DNA of 64,000 nt from Chloroflexota bacterium (GTDB taxonomy: Bacteria; Chloroflexota; Chloroflexia; Chloroflexales; Herpetosiphonaceae), in NCBI GenBank assembly GCA_020161265.1, contig JAIUOC010000005.1:124001-188000 (forward strand), written 5' to 3'. Positions 44,338 to 53,014 of this stretch are shown piece by piece. The position numbers were made by a program, and so were the translations under genes. Below the pieces are notes generated by a model, which saw nothing but the letters and a program-made list of their open reading frames with translations, made no database searches and was not told where the DNA came from. The first letter of the stretch is position 1. Each line of letters starts with the position of its first letter.

Positions 44338-45606
44338 ATGCCTAAGACTGAACTCAAAGAATATATTGTGATGCGCAATCGCGAAATTGAAAATATTCGC
44401 GATCTCGATGTGTATCTGGCAAATGGCGGTTATGAAATGGCCAAGAAAGCCTTGACCAGCATGACTCCAGCCGCGATTATCGACGAAGTGAAAAAATCGG
44501 GCTTGCGCGGTCGTGGCGGCGCTGGCTTCCCGACTGGGGTTAAATGGAGCTTCGTTCCTAAGGAATTAAACCCCAAATATTTGGTGGTTAATGCCGATGA
44601 GAGCGAGCCAGGCACGTTCAACAACCACGAAATTATCGACGAAAATCCGCATCAATTGCTCGAAGGGATTGTGATTAGTGCCTTTGCAATTGGCGCAAAT
44701 GTGGCCTATATCTACATTCGCGGCGAATTTGCCTATGGCGCACGCTTCCTTGAGCAAAAAATTGCCGAAGCCCGCGAACGTGGCTTGATCGGCAAGAATT
44801 TGTTTGGTACTGGCTACGATGTGGAAATTTATGTCCATCGTGGGGCTGGCGCTTACATTTGTGGCGAAGAAACTGCCTTGCTCGAATCGCTCGAAGGCAA
44901 AATCGGCCAGCCACGCTTGAAGCCACCCTTCCCTGCTGTCGCTGGTTTGTATGCCAAACCAACCGTGGTCAACAACGTCGAAACCTTGACCAACGTGCCA
45001 CGGATTATTGAAAAAGGCGCTGATTGGTTCCGCTCGTTCGGCACCGAAAAATCGCCTGGCACCAAAGCAGTTTCAATTAGCGGCCACGTCAAAAACCCGG
45101 GCAACTATGAAATTCCCTTGGGCATCACGATTCGCGAGTTCATTTTCGATTGGGCTGGCGGCATGCGCGACCCTAATTTGCCCTTGAAGTTTATTATCCC
45201 AGGCGGCGCTTCATCCAACTGGCTGACCGAGCAACACCTCGATTTGCCAATGACATGGGATGATATGGCCGCTGCCGGGACAATGCTCGGCTCAGGCGCG
45301 ATGGTCGTGCTCGATACCTCGGTTCCCGTGGTGCGAGCTGCCTTGAAGGTTGACGAATTCTTCAAACACGAATCGTGTGGCAAGTGTTCGCCCTGCCGCG
45401 AAGGCACGCACTTCTTGGTCAAGGTGTGGGAGCGGATCGACGAGGGCCACGGGCGGGTTGGCGATATTGAATTATTGGCTGATGTTGGCAAGCAAATGCT
45501 TGGCAAGTGTTTCTGCCCACTGGGCGATTCATCAGTTTCAGCCGTCAATAGCGCGATCAAATTCTTCCGGCCTGAGCTTGATGCAGCGATCGATGCACAA
45601 CACTAA
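44338..45606 (+). CDS. nuoF: NADH-quinone oxidoreductase subunit F (NADH- and FMN-binding)
   Basis: A 422-residue flavoprotein subunit from ATG 44338 (GAGGG upstream; an in-frame GTG four codons earlier is less likely). FMN/NADH motif GRGGAGFPTGVKW, then NADESEPGTFNNH, GAGAYICGEETALLESLEG, and the N3 [4Fe-4S] ligands ESCGKCSPCREGT (Cys347, 350, 353) plus Cys in LGKCFCPLGD near 393. It accepts electrons from NADH. The following gene in the operon is not a nuo gene but the GxxExxY insert. Confidence 0.96.
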   Translation: MPKTELKEYIVMRNREIENIRDLDVYLANGGYEMAKKALTSMTPAAIIDEVKKSGLRGRGGAGFPTGVKWSFVPKELNPKYLVVNADESEPGTFNNHEIIDENPHQLLEGIVISAFAIGANVAYIYIRGEFAYGARFLEQKIAEARERGLIGKNLFGTGYDVEIYVHRGAGAYICGEETALLESLEGKIGQPRLKPPFPAVAGLYAKPTVVNNVETLTNVPRIIEKGADWFRSFGTEKSPGTKAVSISGHVKNPGNYEIPLGITIREFIFDWAGGMRDPNLPLKFIIPGGASSNWLTEQHLDLPMTWDDMAAAGTMLGSGAMVVLDTSVPVVRAALKVDEFFKHESCGKCSPCREGTHFLVKVWERIDEGHGRVGDIELLADVGKQMLGKCFCPLGDSSVSAVNSAIKFFRPELDAAIDAQH

Positions 45607-45644
45607 GCATTATTGATCGTTTCAGTGAAGTTTTATAGCGCACA

Positions 45645-46134
45645 TTTTTAGCCACAGATTGACACAGATGACACAGATGACCATCGACTGGCATTGTGCG
45701 AATCACCAAAGGTGTCAAGATGCCTAAATTTATACACGGTGAGTTGACCTACACGCTTATTGGGGCCGCGATGGAAGTTCATCAGCAACTTGGGCTAGGT
45801 CTGCTAGAATCGGTATATCAAAAGGCCTTAGCTTATGAGTTGCAACAACGCCATGTTCTTTTTGTCGAACAGCAACATTTGCCTGTTTGGTATAAACAAA
45901 TCGTTGTTGGGGATTTTATCGCAGATTTTGTGGTTGAGCAGAGCCTCATTATTGAGATTAAAGCAATTGATAAATTGCATCCCAATCATGTTGCACAAAC
46001 CCTTAATTATTTAGCAATTACACGCTTGAACATTGCCTTGTTACTTAATTTTGGCAGTACATCATTGCAATACAAGCGTTTAGTGCGCTAAATAATCTAA
46101 TCTGCGCTAATCTGTGCTAATCTGTGGCTAAAAA
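45645..46134. mobile_element. Candidate mobile cassette: GxxExxY gene between perfect 16-bp inverted repeats
   Basis: TTTTTAGCCACAGATT at 45645-45660 is exactly mirrored by AATCTGTGGCTAAAAA at 46119-46134. Inward of each end the word CACAGAT(T/G) is repeated about every ten bases (two further copies on each side), so the arms extend imperfectly to roughly 38 bases. The only gene inside encodes a GxxExxY protein. The unit interrupts the otherwise compact nuoF-nuoG junction. No transposase and no obvious target-site duplication are seen, so mobility is inferred. Confidence 0.55.
45720..46091 (+). CDS. GxxExxY protein (PDDEXK-like nuclease fold)
   Basis: A 123-residue protein from ATG 45720; a GTG at 45696 would add MRITKGVK, partly encoded by the repeat. 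It has the family signature GLGLLESVYQKALAYEL (the GxxExxY motif is GLLESVY), then a PDDEXK-like core: VGDFIADFVVEQSLIIEIKAI with Asp and Glu-Ile-Lys, and LNYLAITRLNIALLLNFG. The family is assigned to a PD-(D/E)XK-type fold, but no activity is established. It lies within the nuo operon in the same orientation, so it is probably co-transcribed, and is bounded by inverted repeats. A relation to complex I is unlikely. Confidence 0.85.
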   Translation: MPKFIHGELTYTLIGAAMEVHQQLGLGLLESVYQKALAYELQQRHVLFVEQQHLPVWYKQIVVGDFIADFVVEQSLIIEIKAIDKLHPNHVAQTLNYLAITRLNIALLLNFGSTSLQYKRLVR

Positions 46135-46190
46135 GTTCGTGGCTAAAAAATAATAATTGAAACGTACTTTATACAAGAAAGGGCAGCCTC

Positions 46191-48932
46191 ATGCCTGATA
46201 TGGTTACGTTGACGATTGATGGGCAGACGGTCTCGGTGCCAAAAGGTACCTTGGTCGTCGAAGCTGCCCGTCAAGTCGAAAATCTGATTCCGGTGTTCTG
46301 CTATCACCCCAAAATGGCTCCCGTTGGCATGTGCCGCATGTGTGTGGTCAAGGTGGGCACGCCCAAGATGGACCCCGCCACCCGCCAGCCAGTCGTTGAT
46401 GCTGATGGCAAATCAGTGATTGCGATGATGCCACGTTTGCAAACCGCCTGTACCACGCCAGTCAGCGAAGGCATGGTCGTGGTAACCCAAGATGCCGAAG
46501 TTGAACACGCCCAACGCGGTGTTTTGGAAGCCTTACTCACCAGCCACCCACTCGATTGTCCAGTTTGCGATAAGGGTGGCGAATGCCCATTGCAAAACTT
46601 GACCATGGGTTGGGGGCCAGGCAAAACCCGCTTCGACTACAACGATAAAGTTCACTTCGAAAAGCCAGTGCCACTGGGCGATTTAATTTACCTCGACCGC
46701 GAACGCTGTATCTTGTGCGCTCGCTGTGTGCGCTTCCAAGATGAAATCGCTGGCGATCCGGTGCTCGGTTTCTACAATCGTGGCCGCGCTTGGCATATCA
46801 TCTCGCAATCCGACCCCGAATTTGATAGCAAGTTCTCAGGCAACACTACCGACATCTGTCCGGTGGGCGCGTTGACCTCTGCCGACTTCCGCTTCAAAGC
46901 ACGGGTTTGGGAATTGCAGCCAATTCCAACGGTTTGTAATCACTGCTCAGTTGGCTGTAATATGACCTTCGATACCCGCTCCAACGAAATCAAACGGGTC
47001 ATGCCGCGCGAAAACGATGCAGTCAATGAAATTTGGCTGTGTGATCGCGGACGCTTCGGCCATCACTTCACCAGCAGCAAGCAACGCCTGACCACGCCTT
47101 TGGTGCGCAAGGCAGGCAAATTGCAAGAAGCCAGCTGGGAAGAAGCTTTGACCTTGGTTGCGCAACAACTTGATGGCATTCGCAGCACGACTGGCGGCAA
47201 GGCCATCGGCGGTTTGGCAGGCACATCGTTGTCCAACGAAGATCTCTACGCCTTCCAACGTTTCTTCCGCGAAACGCTTGGCTCAGCCAATCTCGATCAT
47301 CGCTCAGGCTCAGCTTTAGACTTGCCGCTTGATGATGTTGGCGCACTCTATGGTATTCGTAGTGGCACTGATCTTTCAACGCTTGGCAAAGGCACGGTTG
47401 TGCTTGTGTTTGGCGCTGATCCCGAAGAAGAAGCACCAGTTCATTTGTTGCGGATTCGCGGCATCAACACCCGTGGCGGCAGCGTAATTACGCTCAACGG
47501 TCGCCCAACCAAACTCGATAGCATCGCCAAGCAAGCCTTGCGCTACAAATATGGTAGCGAAAGCAGCGTTTTGGCCGCATTGCTCAAGCCATTACTCGAT
47601 AGCACCCCAGCCGATGGCAAACGTGCGACCTTGCGCGGCTTCAACGATTTAGTGGCTTCGCTCAAAGGCTTCAATCTCGATGAAAACGCTAGCGGCATCA
47701 GCGCCGACAAGCTCAAAGCGGTCGCCGATTTGATTGGTGCTGCTGAAAACTTGGTGATTTTCTATGGCCGCGATGCCTTGACGGCTGGAGCAAGCGTGCC
47801 TGCTGGCTTAGCCAACCTCTTGGTGATGACCCGCAAAGCTGGCGCTGCCAATAGCGGCTTGATCAGCTTGCTCAAAGGCGCGAATGCCCGTGGCGCACTC
47901 GATTTGGGTGTGCGGCCTGATCGTGGGCCAAATTATGCAGCCTTGAATAATTCTGGGCTTGATGCCAAACAAATGCTCAGCGCTGCCCGCGATGGCAAAC
48001 TCAAAGCCTTGTATGTGGCTGGAGTTGATCCCGTTGGCGATAATCCTGCTGCCGCCGACAGCTTGAAGAAGCTTGATTTGTTGGTCGTGCAAGAATTGTT
48101 CTTGACCGAAACCGCCAAATTGGCCGATGTGGTCTTGCCAGTCTTGAGCGTGGCTGAACGCGAAGGTACCTATACCAACGCCGAACGCCGCGTCCAACGC
48201 TTCCGCCAAGCAATTCGCCCAACCCTGAATGCTCGCCCCGATTGGCAAATTTTGCAAGCCCTGGCCAATCAATTGGTCTCCGATGCGGTGTTGAATGTGG
48301 CTGGTGGCGAGAAGAGCCGCAAGCAAGCCCGCCGCGAAGAAGATAAAGCGCGGGTGCGTACCGAATGGAATTACGCTTCACCAGCCGAAATTCTGATGGA
48401 TATTCAAACCAATGTGCCAAGCTACAAAGGTGTGAGCTATGCCTCGATGCAAGGCCCAACTGGCCAATGGGGTCGCCAAGCCAACGAAAATTACTACTTC
48501 GATGGCACTTCCTACCAAAATACTGGTGGGTTGGGCGTGCAATTGCCAGCGGCAGTTGAAACCAGCACAACCCTGAGCTTGCAGTCATTCAGCATCAATA
48601 CCCCAGCTAGCGTTGCCGACCGCCCATGGACGTTGGTTGGCGCAACCTTCTTGTATGATGATGCTGGCTTGATGACCGACACCAACCTGTTGAGCAGCCG
48701 CAAAGCTAAGGCCGTGGCAGCGCTCAACCCCGTTGATGCCGACAAGCTTGGGGTCAAAAATGGCGAGCGGATCACCGTTAGCTCAGGCCGTGGCAGCCTC
48801 AGTTTGCCAGTTCACCGTACCAAACTTGCGCCCGAAGGCGTGGTAGTCGTACCTGTTGGGGTTAATAATGTCGGCTTGGTCAGCGTCGTCGAAGGTGGCG
48901 CAACGCCAGTAGCCATTCGACGGGAGGCCTAA
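46191..48932 (+). CDS. nuoG: NADH-quinone oxidoreductase subunit G
   Basis: A 913-residue subunit. The N-terminus carries the [2Fe-2S] N1b ligands (CYHPKMAPVGMCRMC), then the His-Cys [4Fe-4S] region (HPLDCPVCDKGGECPLQ), RCILCARCVRFQDEIAG and CPVGALTS. A further CNHCSVGCN motif near 245 marks the extra N7-type cluster found in bacterial enzymes. The rest is a molybdopterin-oxidoreductase-like fold without evident Mo binding. The C-terminal region includes a charged insertion (KSRKQARREEDKARVRTEW). It starts with AAAGGG upstream, about 57 bases after the right end of the GxxExxY insert. Confidence 0.94.
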   Translation: MPDMVTLTIDGQTVSVPKGTLVVEAARQVENLIPVFCYHPKMAPVGMCRMCVVKVGTPKMDPATRQPVVDADGKSVIAMMPRLQTACTTPVSEGMVVVTQDAEVEHAQRGVLEALLTSHPLDCPVCDKGGECPLQNLTMGWGPGKTRFDYNDKVHFEKPVPLGDLIYLDRERCILCARCVRFQDEIAGDPVLGFYNRGRAWHIISQSDPEFDSKFSGNTTDICPVGALTSADFRFKARVWELQPIPTVCNHCSVGCNMTFDTRSNEIKRVMPRENDAVNEIWLCDRGRFGHHFTSSKQRLTTPLVRKAGKLQEASWEEALTLVAQQLDGIRSTTGGKAIGGLAGTSLSNEDLYAFQRFFRETLGSANLDHRSGSALDLPLDDVGALYGIRSGTDLSTLGKGTVVLVFGADPEEEAPVHLLRIRGINTRGGSVITLNGRPTKLDSIAKQALRYKYGSESSVLAALLKPLLDSTPADGKRATLRGFNDLVASLKGFNLDENASGISADKLKAVADLIGAAENLVIFYGRDALTAGASVPAGLANLLVMTRKAGAANSGLISLLKGANARGALDLGVRPDRGPNYAALNNSGLDAKQMLSAARDGKLKALYVAGVDPVGDNPAAADSLKKLDLLVVQELFLTETAKLADVVLPVLSVAEREGTYTNAERRVQRFRQAIRPTLNARPDWQILQALANQLVSDAVLNVAGGEKSRKQARREEDKARVRTEWNYASPAEILMDIQTNVPSYKGVSYASMQGPTGQWGRQANENYYFDGTSYQNTGGLGVQLPAAVETSTTLSLQSFSINTPASVADRPWTLVGATFLYDDAGLMTDTNLLSSRKAKAVAALNPVDADKLGVKNGERITVSSGRGSLSLPVHRTKLAPEGVVVVPVGVNNVGLVSVVEGGATPVAIRREA

Positions 48933-48935
48933 GCC

Positions 48936-50009
48936 ATGCAAGATCGCTCAGTATGGGTGATGATTATCCACGCGGTGGTATTGGCATTTGCGGCTCTGAC
49001 CAGCTTTGCCTATCTCACTTTGATGGAACGCAAAGTCTTAGCCAAGTTGCAACATCGGGTCGGCCCTAACCAGGCTGGCCCCAATGGCTACTTGCAACCA
49101 TTGGCTGATGCTGTCAAGTTGATGTTCAAAGAAGATATTATGCCGTCGCTGGCCGATAAGTGGGTCTTTATTATTGCCCCAATTTTGGCCACGATTCCAG
49201 CAATTGTGATCTTTGCGGTGATTCCGCTTGGCCCCGATTTGGTGGTTTTCGGCGAACGGATTCCTTTGGCATTCGCTAGTTTGAACATTGGCTTGCTCTA
49301 TTTCTTGGCGGTAACTTCAATCGGCGTGTATGGGATTACCCTCGCTGGTTGGGCATCGAATAACAAATATTCGATGCTTGGTGGGGTACGTTCAGCTGCC
49401 CAGATGATCAGCTATGAATTGGCCTTTGGGCTTTCGGTGCTGGTTCCGGTGATGTTGACCGCCTCGCGCTCAGCCGATGGCCTTGGCTCGCTCGATTTGG
49501 TTCAAATGGTCAATGCGCAGGCTGGTACATGGTTGGGCTTTATTCCCAAGTGGTTTGTCTTTACCCCAACCGGCTTTATCGCCTTCTTCTTGTTCTTGAT
49601 TGCGGCCACCGCTGAAGTGACCCGCGCTCCCTTCGACTTGGTTGAAGCTGAACAAGAGTTGGTTGGTGGGTATGCCACCGAATATAGCTCGATGAAGTTT
49701 GCACTGTTCTTCATGGCCGAATATATGAAATTGATCGCCATGAGCGGCTTTGCAGCGACGATGTTCCTCGGTGGTTGGCGCTTGCCCTACCTCGAAGACA
49801 TTACGGGCAACTGGGGCGCATTGGTTGGCTTCTTGGTGATCGCCGCCAAAATCTTCTTCTTCTTGTTCTTGTCGATCTGGGTTCGCGCTAGCTTACCACG
49901 GATTCGCTACGACAAACTGATGGATTTTGGTTGGAAGCGCTTGTTGCCAGTTTCCTTGGCAACGGTTGCCGCAACCGCTGTGATTATCGTCTTGACCAAC
50001 CCACTCTAA
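48936..50009 (+). CDS. nuoH: NADH-quinone oxidoreductase subunit H
   Basis: A 357-residue membrane subunit with eight or nine helices. The family motifs LMERKVLAKLQHRVGPNQAGP, GGVRSAAQMISYELAFGLS and TRAPFDLVEAEQELVGGYATEYSSMKFALFFMAEY are intact. It completes the quinone-binding site and links peripheral and membrane arms. GGGAGG lies eight bases upstream. This is the last gene of the operon here: a strong terminator follows 20 bases later, so nuoI and nuoJ-N must be elsewhere or missing. Confidence 0.96.
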   Translation: MQDRSVWVMIIHAVVLAFAALTSFAYLTLMERKVLAKLQHRVGPNQAGPNGYLQPLADAVKLMFKEDIMPSLADKWVFIIAPILATIPAIVIFAVIPLGPDLVVFGERIPLAFASLNIGLLYFLAVTSIGVYGITLAGWASNNKYSMLGGVRSAAQMISYELAFGLSVLVPVMLTASRSADGLGSLDLVQMVNAQAGTWLGFIPKWFVFTPTGFIAFFLFLIAATAEVTRAPFDLVEAEQELVGGYATEYSSMKFALFFMAEYMKLIAMSGFAATMFLGGWRLPYLEDITGNWGALVGFLVIAAKIFFFLFLSIWVRASLPRIRYDKLMDFGWKRLLPVSLATVAATAVIIVLTNPL

Positions 50010-50029
50010 GCACAACGTTTCGTTTCAAG

Positions 50030-50061
50030 CACTGGTGTAGCAATTACACCAGTGTTTTTTT
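50030..50061 (+). terminator. Intrinsic terminator of the nuo operon
   Basis: CACTGGTGTA (50030-50039) pairs perfectly with TACACCAGTG (50045-50054), loop GCAAT, followed by seven T. It closes the nuoA-H transcript. Confidence 0.92.
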
Positions 50062-50129
50062 GTGCTCTGCAAGATTTTAGCCTGCTCAAGGCTCATTGCA
50101 CCTACATTTTAGATTTCAGGAGAATGGCG

Positions 50130-50678
50130 ATGCTTTTACGTCAAACAGCGCGGCTTCAATTGCATGTGCTCGAAGAATACGATGCCCAACGTGTATTGAA
50201 GTTTTATCAGGCGAATGCCGAATTTCGCCAACCTTGGTCGCCAACAATGGATGCGAGTTTTCTGACGCTTGAAGGCCAACGCGAACGCCTACGCAGCGAT
50301 CGGATTGGCCGCGATCGTGAGCAAGGCCTTGCGTTATGGTTGACCGAAATCGATCAACCTGAGCTAGTTGGCATGGTGGCCTTGCGTAATATTGTGCGTG
50401 GGGCGTTTTGGTCGTGCCATCTTGGCTACGAAGTTCATAACGCCTATGCCAAACGTGGCTATATCAGCGAGGCCTTGCAGGCTGTTGTGGAATATGCGTT
50501 TGTGGATTTACGTCTGCACCGCATCGAAGCCAACATTATGCCGCGCAACCAACGCTCGATTGGGGTAGTCGGAAAATTAGGCTTTGAGCACGAAGGCCTC
50601 GCTCGTAAATATCTCAAAATCAATGGTACGTGGGAAGATCATATCCATTATGTGCTTTTGAATGCGGCAGTTGAGTAA
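50130..50678 (+). CDS. GNAT-family N-acetyltransferase (RimJ-like)
   Basis: A 182-residue acetyltransferase; the ATG at 50130 has AGGAG seven bases upstream. It resembles RimJ/RimL-type enzymes: LLRQTARLQLHVLEEYDAQ, LGYEVHNAYAKRGYISEALQAVVEYAF (the acetyl-CoA loop region) and RIEANIMPRNQRSIGVVGKLGFEHEG followed by WEDHIHYVLL. Such enzymes acetylate N-terminal alpha-amines of ribosomal proteins or small molecules; the substrate is not determined. It stands between the nuo terminator and a repeat-rich gap. Confidence 0.9.
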   Translation: MLLRQTARLQLHVLEEYDAQRVLKFYQANAEFRQPWSPTMDASFLTLEGQRERLRSDRIGRDREQGLALWLTEIDQPELVGMVALRNIVRGAFWSCHLGYEVHNAYAKRGYISEALQAVVEYAFVDLRLHRIEANIMPRNQRSIGVVGKLGFEHEGLARKYLKINGTWEDHIHYVLLNAAVE

Positions 50679-50890
50679 GGATGAAGGATGAGGGATGAAT
50701 TATGAAGGATGAAATCTAACTTTCGTGCTCTTCGTGTTCTTCGTAGTTAAATTTCATTCTCCAAACGTTATCCTAATTTTAGCCACAAATTACACGAATT
50801 ACACGAACCAAACCCCAATAGCCCATAGCCTAGAGTCTTATCAAACTTCGTGTTCTTCGTGGTTAAATTTCATCCCTCATCCTTCATAAT
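50679..50890. repeat. Intergenic repeat cluster, inverted pair
   Basis: Begins with GGATGAAGGATGAGGGATGA (50677-50696) and ends with the reverse TTCATCCCTCATCCTTCATA (about 50869-50888). Inside are two CTTCGTG(C/T)TCTTCGT words, each followed by a TTAAATTTCAT word, and TTTTAGCCACAAATTACACG (about 50777). It has the same composition as the other clusters and no gene. Confidence 0.75.
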
Positions 50891-51772
50891 TCATCCTTCG
50901 CTCAAGACTTTGGCATAATACGCGCCCCAATTGGGCTGACGGCCATCAACATCGAAGAACCCATATTCTTCCATCAAGGTCCAAGAAGCCCAGGTTTTAC
51001 CAGCTTTTTGGGCAACGTTGGGGTCGCTTGCCAAAGCTACAATCGCCCGACCCAGATAATAAGGCGTTTCTGATTCGCTATAGTGAGGATCTTGAGCAAT
51101 GGCATCACGCCAGTTTTCCTCGCTGACCCCAAAATGATCAAGCATTTCTTCAGAGCGTAAAAAGCCTGGAGTTACTGCTAAGGCCGTTACACCATGGTCT
51201 TTCAAATCTTCGTGCATGCCAACTGCGATCCGCATAACGCTGGTTTTGATTAAATCGTAGATGCTATGGCCGCGATAATTCAGCGTATCGCCATCAGTTA
51301 CTTCGATAATCAAGCCCTGACCACGGGCAACCATCAGTGGCGCGGCATAAAATGAGGTAATTAAGTGGGTATCGATTGAGTTATGTAAGAGGTTTAGATT
51401 TGTGTGAATATCGCCTTGCCAAAACTTCTGCTCCCAAACCAAGGCATGTTGACCACCCCAAATATCATTCACCACAAGATCGAGTTGACCTGATTGCTCA
51501 GTGTTGATTCGCTCGATTAATGCGGCAACTTGGGCAGGGTCACTATGATCAACTTGGATGGCAATGCCCTGACCGCCAGCCGCCGTCACCATTTCCGCAG
51601 TATCGTCGATTGTTTCCGCCCGATTGATTGGCGAACGCTGATTGCGGGTAGTACGGCCTGTGCAATAGACGGTTGCGCCAGCCTCGCCCAAACTTACCGC
51701 GATGCCACGGCCACAACCACGCGTTGCCCCAGCCACCAAGGCCACTTTTCCAGCTAAAGGTTTGGTTGTCAT
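50891..51772 (-). CDS. Short-chain dehydrogenase/reductase
   Basis: A 293-residue SDR; ATG 51772 has AGGAGG upstream, and the longer frame is rejected. The Rossmann motif GATRGCGRGIA (TGxxxGxG variant), VVNDIWGG in place of the usual NNAG, and YDLIK providing the YxxxK catalytic pair are seen. The usual catalytic Ser region is IIEVTDGDT, so Thr or Asp may occupy the Ser position. The family pattern with NDIWGG and a bound tail EEYGFFDVDG is known for uncharacterised SDRs. The substrate is unknown. It lies 96 bases downstream of the FAD oxidase on the same strand. Confidence 0.88.
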   Translation of the reverse strand: MTTKPLAGKVALVAGATRGCGRGIAVSLGEAGATVYCTGRTTRNQRSPINRAETIDDTAEMVTAAGGQGIAIQVDHSDPAQVAALIERINTEQSGQLDLVVNDIWGGQHALVWEQKFWQGDIHTNLNLLHNSIDTHLITSFYAAPLMVARGQGLIIEVTDGDTLNYRGHSIYDLIKTSVMRIAVGMHEDLKDHGVTALAVTPGFLRSEEMLDHFGVSEENWRDAIAQDPHYSESETPYYLGRAIVALASDPNVAQKAGKTWASWTLMEEYGFFDVDGRQPNWGAYYAKVLSEG

Positions 51773-51868
51773 CAAGCTGATCCTCCTAAAACAACAATCG
51801 CACGAACGCAGAGTGTAATGCATAGAGCACAATCACTCAACGGTCGTGCGACCGATGTTTGAGCCTGA

Positions 51869-53014
51869 TCAACTGAACAGGTGGGCAGTTTCGCTAAAAC
51901 GTCGAGCGCTAAACAAGGCGGCAGGTGTGCCAGCTAACTCGGCTAGCAGTTCATCGGCGGCAACCAAGCCTAATCCAAGCCCATGGCCGCTAAACCCCAC
52001 CGCAAAGGCAATCCGGTCATCGCGACGTAATCGTCCAACCAAGGGTCGATGATCGGGTGCAAAGCCCATTGTGCCAGCCCAACGCCGCTCAATCGGCGTA
52101 TTGGTAGCCTCAGGGAAGTGGCGCTGCAAAAAGCCATCAAGCAAATCTTGGATCAACGGTGTTGTGCAATCGGCAAAGGTTTGCTCTTCGGCAACCGCGC
52201 GATTGCGAAAACCGCCCAGCACCAAATTGCCAGCAGGCGTTTGCTGAAAATAGGTAAAACCATAATCGCAATAGCAGGCTTGGCTCAAAATTAACTCGAT
52301 TGGGGCGGTTGCCAACAACTGGCCACGAGCTGGAATCACCAACTGGCTAAATTCAGGCAACAGCAGGCCTGTCCAAGCGTTGGTGGCCACTAAAACCCGT
52401 TGAGCTAGCCAATTGCCAGTCCGTGCTCGTACCAACACGCCATCAGCGGTTGATTCGAGCGCGTAAACCTCGCTAGCTTCATAGAGCTGTGCGCCGCTTT
52501 CGCGTAGGAGCGCCGCAGTTAACAAGGCGGCTTGAATCGCACCATCATCGGGGTTGTGCAACGCGCCCCAAAAACCACGCTTGGTTGGATCTTCGGCGTG
52601 CCATTCGGTGCTAAAACCATCTTCATGCATCAAGGCTGCCGAATTGGCAAGCTCGGCATGTTCTTGCTCGCTATAGGCAAAAATTAACGAACCACAACGC
52701 CGTACCGGCGAGCCAAGCTTGGTCGCCCATTCGATCATCAACTCACGATTACGAATTGTTGTGCGCCACAAACTTTGGGCTAAATCGCGGCCATATTCAG
52801 CGCAAGCCGCCTGATACGAATTGGCAATGCCAGTTAGCAACAAACCACCATTGCGCCCCGAAGCGCCGCCAGCAACGTGACGAGCATCGAGCACAACGTC
52901 GGCTTGGCTTTGGAGCGCTAAGTACGAGCCAATCAAGCCCGCACCAATCACCAAGGTTTGTACAAGCTTGGGCTGGGCTGTTGGCTCAGGGGTTTGCCAC
53001 AGCCCAACGCTCAT
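51869..53014 (-). CDS. FAD-dependent amine/amino-acid oxidase (DAO family)
   Basis: A 381-residue flavoprotein of the D-amino-acid-oxidase/glycine-oxidase type. Dinucleotide-binding start VIGAGLIGSYLALQSQADVV, then GGASGRNGGLLLTGI and the C-terminal ERRWAGTMGFAPDHRPLVGRL and GFSGHGLGLGLVAADEL closing the FAD site. GASGRNGG together with the W-G-G/W-A-G pattern resembles gamma-glutamylputrescine or sarcosine oxidases. The start overlaps the response-regulator stop by four bases. Expression together with receivers suggests regulated expression, but the link is unclear. Confidence 0.88.
   Translation of the reverse strand: MSVGLWQTPEPTAQPKLVQTLVIGAGLIGSYLALQSQADVVLDARHVAGGASGRNGGLLLTGIANSYQAACAEYGRDLAQSLWRTTIRNRELMIEWATKLGSPVRRCGSLIFAYSEQEHAELANSAALMHEDGFSTEWHAEDPTKRGFWGALHNPDDGAIQAALLTAALLRESGAQLYEASEVYALESTADGVLVRARTGNWLAQRVLVATNAWTGLLLPEFSQLVIPARGQLLATAPIELILSQACYCDYGFTYFQQTPAGNLVLGGFRNRAVAEEQTFADCTTPLIQDLLDGFLQRHFPEATNTPIERRWAGTMGFAPDHRPLVGRLRRDDRIAFAVGFSGHGLGLGLVAADELLAELAGTPAALFSARRFSETAHLFS

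Noticed and set aside
47808..48326. 172-residue minus-strand reading frame inside nuoG
   Set aside because: Antisense shadow of a well-supported coding region; composition is that of a reverse frame.
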